From Caenorhabditis elegans (Eukaryota; Nematoda; Chromadorea; Rhabditida; Rhabditidae), in NCBI RefSeq assembly GCF_000002985.6, contig NC_003282.8, forward strand, positions 806,001 through 870,000: a DNA stretch of 64,000 bases. The letters are read 5' to 3'. The translations under genes were made by a program, and so were the position numbers. Below, one piece after another: positions 52,932 through 64,000 of this stretch (its first letter is position 1; each line of letters starts with the position of its first letter). The notes under the pieces were generated by a model. That model worked only from the letters and a program-made list of their open reading frames with translations. It was not told the DNA's origin and did not search any database.

Positions 52932-55900
52932 ATGATACCGTACCTACTGTTAATATGGGGTGCCCTGGGAGCTTCTGAGGGTGAGTACCAACTCTTTGAG
53001 CTGAGAAATTGTTGAAAATCAAATTTCCAGCTCTCCCAGAATGCCAAATCAATGAAATTTGCTCAAACTGCAGCCTAAAAGCAGAGCTCTCAACAAAATG
53101 TGAAATAAGCCAAGATGTCAAAGAAGCCTTTCTTTTTTGTAATCCAAGGACAAAGTGAGTTTTTTCGTAGACTACAGTACTCCAACGACGTATACAAAGT
53201 TCGAATTCAGAGTTTCCTTAAAATTTTGGGCCAAAGCTCAAAAAACTAGAATTCTCTCTAGCTCAATTTTAAAACTTTTCCGGGCTACTGCATGCAGCGC
53301 CAAAGTACTCAAACACTGAACTTGACAAGCTTTTGAGCTGGAGCTCTAAAAATTTCGGAGTTTACTAATGAACTATAGAGAATTCCAATTTTTAACAAAA
53401 AATTTGTGGAAAAATTTTTGAACTTCAGTTATGATTAATTTTGCCAAGGAGACGGGTGAAAATTATCTTCGAGTTTGTATGTCGAAAATGTTATGTTAAA
53501 ATTTGAAATCTTTGCAAAAATTGGACTCGAACACAAAAAACTAGACCCCGGTAGCTCAATATTGAAAATTTCCGGGTTACTGTAGCTCCAAAAGTCCGCA
53601 AACACCGACTACCGTATTCCAATCAACCAAACTTGACAGGATTTTGAGCTAGTGTTCTGAAAAGTTAGGAGTGTACTAATTGAGCTATGAGAAATTTGAA
53701 TTTCTAACTGAAAATTCGTGAAACAACTCAATTTTTCTGAAAATTTGAGTTCATTCCATATCAATATTTAACTTTCCAGAAAAATCGATATCGAACACAG
53801 TTCCTATTTGACGTGCACAAATGGTACCTGGAAGCAGGAGATTTGCTCAGAGGATGGACGGGTGCATTTCAGTCTGAGTACCCGGGATTGTGTGGATCCG
53901 GCTATGCAGGTTTTCCACTCACAGGGGACTTCTGGTAAGCTTTTTTTAGAGAGAACAAAAATGTCGGAATTTTTTTTCAAAAAGTTTTTAATTATGAATT
54001 CTAATTGTTTTATAATGATTCAGCTTACCGAGAGTGAGTAGAATACGAATTTGGTAGTTAAAACAAAAAAGTTGAAAAAACTGAAAAAAAAATCATTGGA
54101 ATTTTTACATATTTTAATTTTTTTTAGGATCCGGTCGGGTTGGAGACGTATGTTCCTTTAACACAGATTGCCTTGGCGGAATGTTCTGTGCAATTGGTCA
54201 ATGTAGATGTCTATCGACTTATGTCGCTGTCGATGCTTATTGTTATGAAAGTAAGTTTGCCTACGTGCCTACATCCTGCCTACCTTGTGCCTACCTTATG
54301 GCTACTTGCATATAGATAAGCATGGCCAAAGTCTGCGGGACTATATCTTGCCTATTCTGTGCCTACCCTATGCCTACATTTTGCCCACTTGTCTACATGC
54401 CTACCTTCACCGTTGCCTAGCCAAGGTTACTTCTTGAAGCTTACGTGAATACATCTAGCCTACTTTACGCCTACATCCTGCCTATTTTGTGCCGAGCTCA
54501 TGCCTACCTTTCACCTACCCATGGCTACTTTGAGTCTAGTTTGTGTATATTTTAAGCATATCCCATGCCTAGCTTGTGCCTACATCGGACCTATCGAAAG
54601 CCTGCCTAGCTTCTGGGCTACCGTATGCCTGCGTTAAGCCTGCATCATGCCTGCTTCTCACATTTGCCTAATTAAACTCTGCCTATACAATTCCTGTCGA
54701 ATTAAGTAGGCAAATAGGTAGATGGGTAGGCAGGTAGGAATAGGCATAGGTACTAACTTGTACCTACATTTTCAGAAATCTCGCCATCCGATTCCGGGTG
54801 CTTCTACGATACCCAATGCGCATCGGTCTGGCCAGATTCCTACTGTAAAAACGGACAATGTATGTGCCCGTCGGAGGATATGATCGCAGTTAAGACCAAG
54901 TTGGTTTCATGCTCCGTGAGCCCAGATGACTAACCTTAACCATTTCCAGAGACGGTACCCTCTGCGTGTGGTCCACAAGCTCCGAGCCATCCTGCCCGCT
55001 GCCTTCCCTCCCGCCTCCGGACTCGCCGTCGAGTTTGGTGGTTCTTCCAGCGGCTGCTGGTAAGTTTCAGGATAATTTTCAGAATTTTCAGTACATTAAA
55101 TTTCAGGTAAAACCAGTGTAACAATTGCTCCGTGCAACCCGCACAGCTCGGACACTCCAAAACGAGAGGAGGACCTTTTGGGCAAACAGCACGACTTCAA
55201 GTGCTCGGTTCGGGGATTCGTGAGTTTTTTTTTTGAGTTTGGAGTGAAAATCCAAATAGAGCACGCCAGGAGCTTCAATTTAAGTATAATCATGACTAGG
55301 TTCCGAACAATTTCGGGTCCCACCACGAATTTCACCGGGGTTACTGTAGTTTTCGTGGCGAGACCCAAACCGAAGGAAAGTATGTCATGATTATACTTAT
55401 TTTGAAGCTCTTGGCGAGCTGGACCGCAATAAAACAAGTAGGATTCATATTTGTGATTTTTTGAAAAAAAAATTTGCAACTGTTTTTTTTTCGAAATTTC
55501 CAAAGAAAACCCAAATTCAAAGATTTTTCGCAATTTTCTCAATTTTTAATTTTAAATGCAAAAATAATGCTCTGCTCATCGCGAGCTTCAATTTAAGTAT
55601 AACCATAGCCTATCTAGCTCCAAATAAAGCAATTTCGGGTCCCACCACGAAAGTCTCGGGTTACTGTAGTTTTCCTGGCGGGACCAAAAAATTGTGAGAA
55701 CCTAGTCATGTTTATACTTAAGCTGAAGCTCTTAGCATGCCGATTGTTAATTTTGTAACAAAATTTGAAAAAAAAACGGAGAATTTGCGAATTTTCAAAA
55801 AATTAAAAAATATTTCCAAAATGTTTTTTTTTAATTTTTCTAGTTTTCTCAATTTTCCACTTGAGTGACTCTTTTGTACTTTAGTTAAACAAAGCTGATT

Positions 55901-58900
55901 CATGAGAAGTATAAAAATGCTTACTCAAAATTGGGTCCCACCACGAAAACTACAGTATCCCCGACGATTTTCGTAGCGGGACCCAAAATTGTTTCGATGG
56001 AACCTTGCCATGATTCTAATTATTTTGAAGCTCTCATTGTGCTGAATTCAATTATTGCAATTGTTTTGTGAAGAATTCAATTTTCCAAAAACTTCCAGCT
56101 AGGAGATGAGCCGGAGCCACAGGATGTCTCCGACCTGTACGACTGCATAGACAACTCGAAATTCTGGAAGGATCAGGGAATGGATACAAGTTCCCATCCA
56201 ATCGGTGTATGTTGTATGAATCGAGCTTTTACCTGCATGCAACCGAAAAAAGGAGAATCTGATGCACTTGGCTCCGTGCCAAGATGGTATTTTAACTCTG
56301 TGATGGGCTCTTGTCAGCAGTTTCTGTTCGATCCAACTGGCTCAGAAGTGTCCCCGAATAATTTTGAGACTCTGGACCATTGTGAGAGTTACTGCAAAGA
56401 TAGTGAGTTTTTTTTTGTGGAAATTTTTTTTCAGAATTTCTCAGTTTTTATAGTCTCCAAAATTTTTTTTATTTGTTTGTGCACGGAATTCTGGCTTCCC
56501 TCATAAATCGAAATGGCAGAGTTTGCCGAACTAGGCCATTTTGGGTCCGAGAGAATTTGTGTAGATTCTCTCGGACCCATTTAGTTGCAAAACAAAATTT
56601 TGTTGTCCGCGTGGTGTACACGACTTTCCCACGAGTTGTCCGTCAGGCGATTGTCAATGGAGCGCGAAAATTCAATGAGAAAGGCCAGAACCCCGTGTTT
56701 GTGCTCAGCTCACTGAGATCACTCAAACAAATATAAACATGCAATATTTCCATTTAGTTTGGTTGATTTGGGTCCCGCCACGAAAACTCTTGCGCTACCG
56801 TTTTTTTCGTGGCGGGACCCGAAAAAGAGGGAAGTATGTCATGTTTGTACTTATTTTGAAGCTCTCGATGAGATAAACGCAGTTTTGTTTGAGATAATGA
56901 CTAAAAAAAGACATTTAAAATTTTAGAATTTTTTTTCGAAATTTTTTTTTTCAGAAAATGAAACAATTTTCATTTTTTTGGAATGCTATTTATAAGTTCA
57001 TCTTCAGCGCGTCGAGAGCTTCAATTTAAGTATAATCATGACTATTATCTACCCACGTTGGGTCCCACCACGAAAACCCCGGGGGGTACTGTAGCTTTCG
57101 TGGTGGGAACCGCAGTCAGAAAAAAGTAGATCATGATTGTACTTTTCTGAAAGCTCTCATCATTCTACACACAAATCTCCGATTTGCAAAATCCGATCAA
57201 AAAAAGTTAAAAAAATTTCAGCCTGTCCACGTGGAAATCCAGCCTACCTTTCCACCAAAGGGTCTCCGAACAGTGCTCGTCTACCACAAACCGGATGCTC
57301 CACTGCTAATCCTTGTACGGATCCATTTGTGTGCACAGAAGTCGCTAGTCAGTCAATGTGTTGTGCGAGCAGAAGTAAGTGGGATTTAAAAAAAAATTGT
57401 TTTTTTGGAACTTTTTTTTGTTCAGATTTTTTTCAGTTTACGTAAAAATGCCAATTCATTATAATTTTTGAACTGAACTCACTGAGAGCTTTACCTTGAC
57501 TAAAATCATGACACATTTTGCTCCAAATTGGAGAAAGTTGGGTCTCGCCACGAAACTCTCTGGGTTACTGTAGTTCTCGTGGTGGGACCCAATTTTGAGC
57601 AAAACATGTCATGATTATACTTAAATCAAAGCTCTCAGTGAGCTGAACTCGAAAATTTAACATACATTTGACAAAAATCAGTTTCAATGACAAAAAAACA
57701 TGGTTTTGAAAATTTTGGAAAATTGTTCTTCTGATTTTTTCTAATTCTTGGTACTTTTTGTATTCAGCTTGTTGAGAGCTTCAATTTAAATATAATCATG
57801 ACCTACTTTCCTCCAGTACGGGTCCCACCACGAAAACCCCGGGTTACTGTAGTTTTCGCGGAGGGACCAAAACTACTCAAGTTTGAGAAAAGTATGACGT
57901 GATTATGCTTAAGTTGGAACTCTAAACAGGCTGAACTCCAAAACAAACGTCTCTGAAACTCAAAAAAATGTCTGAAAAAAAATTGTCTGAAAAAAAATTT
58001 CCAAAAATTTTTTTTTCAATTTTCAGAATCAATCTGCAGTGAAGCTGGTGCAAGATCCAAGGATCCTCTCCGTAATACTCCCTATGATGCAGGACACCGT
58101 TTTGACCAGCTTACCGGTGAAGCCGCCAACTTCGCAGTGGGCATCAGTACCCGTTACTACTATAATCCAACAGATGGGCAATGCCATCCGTTCACTTTTA
58201 ATGGATTTTTGGGAAATTTCAATAATTTCCAAAATCAAGCCGATTGTCAACTGTTTTGTGCCAGATGTGAGTTGAATTTTAAAAAAAAGGTGTTTTTTTT
58301 TCAATTTTTGCCTCGAACATTTTTAATTCGCTAACTATCTATATGAAAATGCCGAAAACAGATTAAGCTCACCAAGAGCTTCAAAATGGGTATATTCATA
58401 ACCAGGATCCGCTAATTATGAGAAAAGTTGGGTCCCACAACGAGAACTACAGTAACCCGTGGGTTTCGTGGCGGGACCCAATTAAGACGAAACCTAGTCG
58501 TTTTATACTTAAATTGAAGCCCTCAGTAAGCTCTGGAAACCAAATATAATAGAATAAATTTGCCAAACTTCAGAAAATTTGAAAACAAAAATTGGGGAAA
58601 AAAACTTTTGAAATGTTTTTTCTGAAATTCCAAACAATTTTTAACTTTTATGACATTTTTTCAAAAAAAAATTCGAATTTAGCTTGTCAGGAGTTTTTGA
58701 ATAAGTATAATCATGACTAAGTTTGCTCAAATTTGACAAAAGTTTTGAAAACTACAGTAATCCTGGTGATTTCGTGGCGGGACCCAGAAAATTCAAGTTT
58801 GAGCAAACCTAATCATGATTATACTGAAATTAAAGCTCTTCTGCACGTTAAACTCATCTGAACGCCTTTTATTTCAAAAATTCCAAAAATATTTCGGGTC

Positions 58901-61900
58901 CTACAACGAAATTTCAAAAGTCAAATTTTCCAGTGCAATGTCCCCACGGAAGCCCCCTGACCAATGGAAATGGGTCCCCTCAGAGATGTGCCCGAGACAC
59001 GGACTGCCCATCAACCCATACATGTGCCATGGAGCATCAAGTCTGCTGTCCAACTCCACGTGAGGCTAAAGAAAAGAATAAAAATGTGTTTTTTGGAGAA
59101 AAATTGGAATTTTTTTTGGTTTTCAAGTTTTAAAGCGCAATTTTTGTTTTTAGCTCACCGAGAGATTCAATTTAAGTATAAACATGACCTAGTTTCTTCG
59201 AGTTTAAAGATAGTTGGGTCCCGCCACGAAAACTACCGTAACCCCAGGGGTTTCGTGGCGAGACCCAACTTGTTTTTAATTGAGGAAAGTAGGTCATTAT
59301 TATACTTAAATTGAAGCTCTGAGTGAGCTGAACTCAAAATTTCTACTCAATCTGACTGAAATTTAATTTTTTTTCTCAAAAAAAAAAGTTGTGAAAAATT
59401 CCGATTTTTTTTTTCGAAAAATTTTCAATATCTGAATTTAATTATTTTCTGGGTTAATAAATTTATGTCAACCTCAACAAAAGCTTAAATTTGCCTATAA
59501 TCATAGCTTAATTTCCTTCGAATTGGGTCCCACCACGAAAACTACAGTAATCCTGGTGTTTTCGTGGCGGGACCGAATCTTTTTTCAAATTCAAGCAGGT
59601 ATGCCATGATTATACTCAAATCAAAGCTCTCGGTGAGCTGAGTTCAAAAATTAAAACCAATATTGCTATAAATTAAATTTCGACAAAAAAGTTCAGAAAA
59701 AAAATGTTTTTTTGAAAACTCAAATTTTTCCAGAAACCCTCTGCACCGAGCCCCTCAGAGTTGGAGACTGCAAACAAAGTGTCCGGCAATTTTGGTACAA
59801 TGCGGAGACGAAAACCTGCGAATCATTCCTCTACACAGGCTGCCAGGGAAACAATAATCGCTTCAATTCACTGAACGAGTGTCAGAGTTATTGTAAAAAT
59901 ATTAACGGTAAGTGTAAGAATTTTGTGGAAAATTTGAAGAAAAAGCTGCGAAAAGGCAATTAAAAGTACTTAAAAATCGATAATTCTCGGCGGTTTGGAA
60001 AATTTTCGTACAATGATCACCCTGTTCAAAATTTTCACAAAATATTTTTTTTTCCTTTTCAGCCGAACCAAAATGCCCACAAGGACGTGCTTACGTGGAT
60101 TTTTCTGGAAAATTCATGCAATGCGGCGAGGGGCTCGGCGGAACAGCCTGCCCAGCCAACTATGAGTGCACTTTTGACGGTTTGGTGTATGGATGTTGTC
60201 CCAGCAAAGCCTACACGTGTTCTCTGCAAGTGAATAAAGGAATCGGATGCGGATCCGGTTCCAGTTATCGATATTATTACAATAATCAGGCGAAGGTAGG
60301 TGTGTTTTGTCCTAGAGAAGTACACAGAGAAAAGTTGAATTCTCGCTCAAATCTTCGAAAAATCAATAATTATCCACTTGTTCCAGAGGTCTACAAAGAT
60401 CTAATTTTATAAAATTGTAACATTTTTCTTTCATTCCCAAAAATTTTCTAATCTCAAAATCCCATTTTCCGAGAGGAGTACAAAAAATCGACAATTCTCT
60501 ACTAGTCCGAGAGGACTACACATCCCTATTTCATTCCAGGAGTGCCAATCCTACCTATTCCTGGGATGTGACGGCAATTCCAACAACTTCCCATCAATCG
60601 AAAAATGCCAAAATTATTGCGAAATTGCTAGTGAGTTTTTGACCTATTTTTTGTTTTTCCCGCCAAAAATTCAAAATTTTCAGTTTGTCCGAACGGCGGG
60701 AGCCCGCTCCGAGCCAACTCAAAAGTCCGCTCGTGCTCGACACACGAGCCGTGTCCAGTTGGCTATGATTGCAGTGTGGTAGAGGCGAACGGGGTGATGC
60801 AAAGAAGGTGCTGTCCATCGAAAGGTATCGACTTTCTGGCGAATGTTTGCGAGAAAGATCAATATGTTTTCAGTATCGATTTGCTCAAAGCCACCGCAAA
60901 TGGGAATGTTGCCGAAATGCAGCAGTGGAAGCGGTCAGACAAGGTAACTATTTAGGAATTGAACCAGCGACCATTTGCCCAAAAAACTAACTCGTTAACC
61001 ACTACACCACAAGCGGCTATTTAGTCAAAAAATTTCTTGTTTCAATCCAAAAGCTCGGCTCAGCCTTTTCCAAGTTGTATCAAGCACGGTTTTCCTCAGA
61101 CGGGTAAACGGCAATAGGAAATCATCACAGCCGTCACTCACTGCGCTGCACTTTGGAGTGTGTCGGCGCGGCGGCCGACACCTCCCGAGTTCCGCGGTGC
61201 GCTGTGTGTTGTGTGGGGAGAGACTCCGCCTCTAAAATAATTGCAATGATTTTCTATAGTTTTTGGAGATTTTCAATGAAACTATGAGTGGAAAAGCTCA
61301 TTTTTGAAATGAAACTATTTTGAGGGGAACATGTGAAGCAAGCAAATTGATAAAAACATTAAGATTAGCTGTAAAAATTGCATTTTGCTCGAAAACATTG
61401 GCTCTTTTAGGGAAAAATATGAAAAACTTGATTTTTTTCTAATTTTTTTTTTTTGAAAATTCTGCTCTTTTTTCTGGTATGAACCTATTTTCAACTCAAA
61501 ATATCCTTTCATGAGGTTAAAGAACCACCGAAACCAGCCTACAGTGCCACTGACAATAGTCATATATGTAGGCACAAGCACGGGCTTCTAATGTCCCCCC
61601 ATTTTGCAAATGGAAGAGGTGGCCGAGAAAAAAGCGAACCTCGACCGGGGGTCGCGAGCGCGCGACAAACGGGAAAACTCAACGAAATTTCGCATTTTCG
61701 TTGCTTTTATCGGTTTCAAAACACGTTTTCGTTTGATTTTGTATTTCATTTAAAATGCGAAATTTCGTTGAGTTTTCCCGTTTGTCGCGCGCTCGCGACC
61801 CCCGGTCGAGGTTCGCTTTATTCACGGCCACCTCTTCCATTTGCAAAATGGGGGGAAATTAGAAGCCTGTGCACAAGGCAGGCGTAGGCAAGCTACACAA

Positions 61901-64000
61901 GCCCTACATTCTTCCAGATATTTTGAAAAACCAACATTTCTTACTTGCCCAAGAGGAGTACGCAGTCGAAGTTTTCAAATTTGGCCTAACTAGAGCACTT
62001 GCCTACCTAGCGCCTATGTAAACCTACAGTTCCTACCTAGCGCCTATAGCGGCCTACCTACCTAACTATAACAACAAAGCCTGCAAACCGACTGTGCCTG
62101 CCTACCAACAGGTACCAGGCAGGGCTGAGCAGCCGCCCAAAAAAATCGGCGTTCGGCGATTGCCGATCGCCGATGGAAATTTTTTTTCGGCGATCGGCAA
62201 TCGTCGATCGCCGAGACTTTTTTTTTCGGCGATCGGCGATCACAAATTGCCAAAAAAAAATCGGCGATCGCCGATTGCCGATTGCCGATCAGTGTGCGTC
62301 TAATTTTTTTCAATTTTAAAATCCTAATTTTAAGAGCTCTTTCAAATAATTTTTTATATAAACAGGAATATTAGGCAACGAAAAGCACTCCTTGATACCT
62401 TAAAATTCGAAAAGTAGTGAAAAATAGTCCGAAAATATACCTTTTTCCTTCTTCAGAGGGGTCTATCTTGGACTATAAAATTTCATCGGCGATCGCCGAG
62501 TTCTATTTTTCTTATCGGCAATCGGCGATCGCCGATCGCCGAAAAATCACGAAAATCGCCGATCGCCGATTGCCGCTCACCCCTGGTACCAGGCAGGCAC
62601 AGACCTCTCAGTAGGCAGAAGGCATGCGTAGGCAGGCGAGACAACTCATACATTCTTTCAGATACTACTTCAACATGGCCTTACAAACCTGCAGCTCCTA
62701 CACCTCCAACGGCTGTGACACCTCCCTAAACTCCTTTAACTCAGTCTCAGAATGCGAGGACTTTTGTATGTCGGCAGGCTGTTCCCTCGGAGATACCGTA
62801 TACAAGGATCCCAACACCAATAAGCCCTTCGTATGTAATACTGCTCTACAGAACAACTGCCCAATCAACTACGACTGCACCCTGAACGCCTTGACCCAGG
62901 AGCACACTTGCTGTGGCTCAGACGGTCAGGGTGTTTGCCCGAGCGGCGAGAAGGCGTTCATGGATCCTCGGACCAATAGCCCCCGGCAATGTGCAATGGC
63001 GGCCGATGGAAAGTGCCCAGGAGGGTATCTGTGCAGATTCTCCCAGTCTAATCATAAGTACTACTGCTGTGGGAACATTCAGGGATCGATGTGCCCGTCG
63101 GGAAGATCCTTGTATCGATATGCGACTACACAGCTCCCGGTGCAATGTCATATTTCTCCATTACAGTCTTCTTGTCCAAATGGGTTCGCGTGTATGAGCG
63201 AGGTGGCTGGCGCCTTCCAGGGATACTGCTGCTCGCATAATCGTGAGTTTTTAAAAATCCTAACCACTTGGATTGTGTCCATGCACCAAGTCTGGCTCTA
63301 CTTTGATAGCTGATATCTCGGCGCATTTTTAAGATATCAAAAAGTGTTTAACTACACTGTTGTAGAAAAATGTATGATTTAAATTTTGTGTGTTGACAAT
63401 TTTTTGATGTCACCAAACCCAGCGGAGATATGCGCAGTCAAAGTTGAATGTCGTTAAACTTATCGACCATGTTTTGCTTTTTTAGTAACGAAGACCATAT
63501 CTCGGCTCATTTTTGAGATAACAAAAAATTAGCAACTAGGAAATTATAGAAGAAGTCATGACAAATATTTTTTTAGTCAAAAAGTTTCCTAACAATACCA
63601 GAAACAGCCAAGATATAGCCTAAAGGAGTCGATGCACCATGTCCCACCTCCTCCACTTTAACACCTTGTAAAATTGAATTCTAGAAAAAAACAACATGGT
63701 GCATCGACCTAATATCAAGAATTTCAAAATTCCAGCAATCAAGCCTAAACCTAAACCTAATCACTTTTGTCTAATTTAGAAGCTTAATATCTCGGCTCCT
63801 GTAAATCGAAATCGGCTGAAAATTCACAAGAAAACTTATTTCACTGCCGTCCTGCTGTCATTAAATTTTCGTGAGCTTAGACCGAAAACTGACAAAACGC
63901 CAAACTTTAAAATTTTAAAAAATAGTTGAGGGGCATTTTGAAAAACCTTAAGCTCCATAACTCGGCGAGTTTTGATGGAATCAATTTGAAACTTCAGACT
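52932..64000 (+). CDS. Secreted multidomain EB/lustrin/Kunitz protein (3' end uncertain)
   Basis: Seventeen exons in continuous phase: 52932-52980, 53031-53154, 53780-53934, 54128-54250, 54776-54899, 54950-55059, 55107-55219, 56099-56402, 57222-57374, 58027-58266, 58934-59059, 59734-59907, 60063-60295, 60540-60630, 60684-60824, 60874-60943, 62662-63242; at least 970 residues. The ATG follows TTTTCAG by 2 bases. [15 protein letters not shown] is a signal peptide. Residues 110-230 hold EB-like modules ([40 protein letters not shown]). From 300 on, Kunitz and lustrin-type cysteine-rich modules alternate: Kunitz at about 312-365, 422-496, 544-594, one spanning exons 13-14 and one spanning exons 16-17; lustrin-type modules ([24 protein letters not shown]) between them and three at the end. 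Likely extracellular, matrix- or cuticle-related protease inhibition. The last donor is in phase 1, so at least one more exon exists, possibly 63736-63779 or beyond the window. Several introns are full of palindromes. Confidence 0.88.
54255..54680. repeat. Decayed CCTAC minisatellite in intron 4
   Basis: About 30 spaced copies of TGCCTAC or GCCTACC (CCTACATCCTGCCTACCTTG and similar) between exons 4 and 5 of the Kunitz gene, ending in the inverted form GTAGGCAGGTAGG at 54700-54750. Similar fragments occur at 61870-62100 and 62600-62640. Confidence 0.8.
55253..59645. repeat. Eleven copies of a 150-180 bp palindromic element in Kunitz-gene introns
   Basis: Each copy has outer arms AGCTTCAATTTAAGTATAAT...TATACTTAAATTGAAGCTCT and inner arms GGGTCCCACCACGAAAAC...TTTTCGTGGCGGGACCC around TACTGTAG. 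Approximate copies: 55253-55430, 55586-55735, 55880-56040, 56760-56875, 57005-57165, 57480-57655, 57770-57945, 58365-58540, 58690-58855, 59150-59330, 59475-59640. Related copies lie at 3239-3635 and 6005-6235 in the ZIP gene. Confidence 0.9.
60945..61018 (-). pseudogene. tRNA-derived sequence with intact A and B boxes
   Basis: On the minus strand TGGTGTAGTGG (61009-60999) and GGTTCAATTCC (60965-60955) are perfect A and B boxes, 33 bases apart, with TTAACGAGTTAG between. The 5' side of the T stem (GCTGG) does not pair with the 3' side (CCTAA), and the acceptor stem does not close, so it is a tRNA pseudogene or SINE head. It starts directly after the splice donor of exon 16. Confidence 0.6.
61583..61867. 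repeat. Near-perfect GC-rich palindrome
   Basis: Arms of about 125 bp: GGCTTCTAATGTCCCCCCAT on the left and its near-complete inverse on the right, including GAGGTGGCCG and CTCGACCGGGGGTCGCGAGC. The centre near 61727 is AT-rich. Lies in the 1.7-kb intron before exon 17 of the Kunitz gene. Confidence 0.88.
62112..62595. repeat. GGCGATCGGCGATCG hairpin repeat block
   Basis: Two clusters (62147-62292 and 62484-62575) of self-complementary GATCGCCGATTGCCGAT units flank about 190 bases of AT-rich sequence. The block is bounded by GGTACCAGGCAGG on both sides (about 62110 and 62587), suggesting an insertion between short direct repeats. Confidence 0.75.

Noticed and set aside
61591..61887. 98-residue open frame with [16 protein letters not shown]
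   Set aside because: It lies entirely in a near-perfect palindrome, and the second half mirrors the first; no splice or start context.
62913..63326. Additional frames on both strands over the last Kunitz-gene exon
   Set aside because: The exon frame with paired cysteines in lustrin and Kunitz spacing is clearly the coding one; the others are shadows.

Overview
The window looks like Caenorhabditis DNA, almost certainly C. elegans. It is AT-rich, its coding exons are bounded by the worm acceptor TTTTCAG and GTRAGT donors, several start codons sit 2-13 bases after such an acceptor (as in SL trans-spliced genes), and the gaps hold foldback repeats and degenerate TTAGGC tracts (the nematode telomere unit). 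The combination of a ZIP transporter, a small heat-shock protein, an ANKLE2/LEM-4 homologue, a Cys-loop channel and a Kunitz protein fits, from memory and unchecked, the left arm of chromosome IV around clone Y55F3B. All exon models below were built by hand from splice signals and reading phase.

Layout. 1-153: C-terminal end of a plus-strand gene. 435-1174: weak two-exon candidate gene. 2674-18941 (minus): ZIP8/14-type metal transporter, 9 exons spread over 16 kb because the introns are packed with foldback elements. 18942-24390: no gene; two large palindromes and a foldback element. 24391-25896 (minus): MADF/BESS-like protein with an AT-hook. 26314-27330: decayed, unidentified coding relic. 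29777-32560 (minus): alpha-crystallin small heat-shock protein. 35805-36118 (minus): small gene with strongly biased codons. 36809-36880: tRNA-Glu(TTC). 39881-42850 (plus): divergent Cys-loop ligand-gated ion channel, convergent with 43406-48374 (minus): ANKLE2/LEM-4 homologue. 49725-51263 (plus): secreted ground-like protein. 52932 to beyond 63242 (plus): secreted EB/lustrin/Kunitz multidomain protein of at least 970 residues.

The genes do not form an operon or a pathway: orientations alternate and gaps are kilobases. They cover metal import, chromatin binding, proteostasis, neuronal or muscle signalling, nuclear-envelope reassembly and extracellular matrix or protease inhibition. About 80% of the window is non-coding and much of that is inverted-repeat (foldback/MITE-like) DNA, including one family with visible 5-bp target duplications, a nested 3.6-kb inverted repeat, and a palindrome family found two or three per intron across consecutive introns of the Kunitz gene.

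I saw no CRISPR array, rRNA, prokaryotic gene or novel defence-like system. The most unusual points are the intron/exon regularity and paired cysteine loss of the Kunitz gene, two tRNA-derived promoter relics, an orphan biased-codon exon next to the small gene at 36 kb, and the atypical channel.
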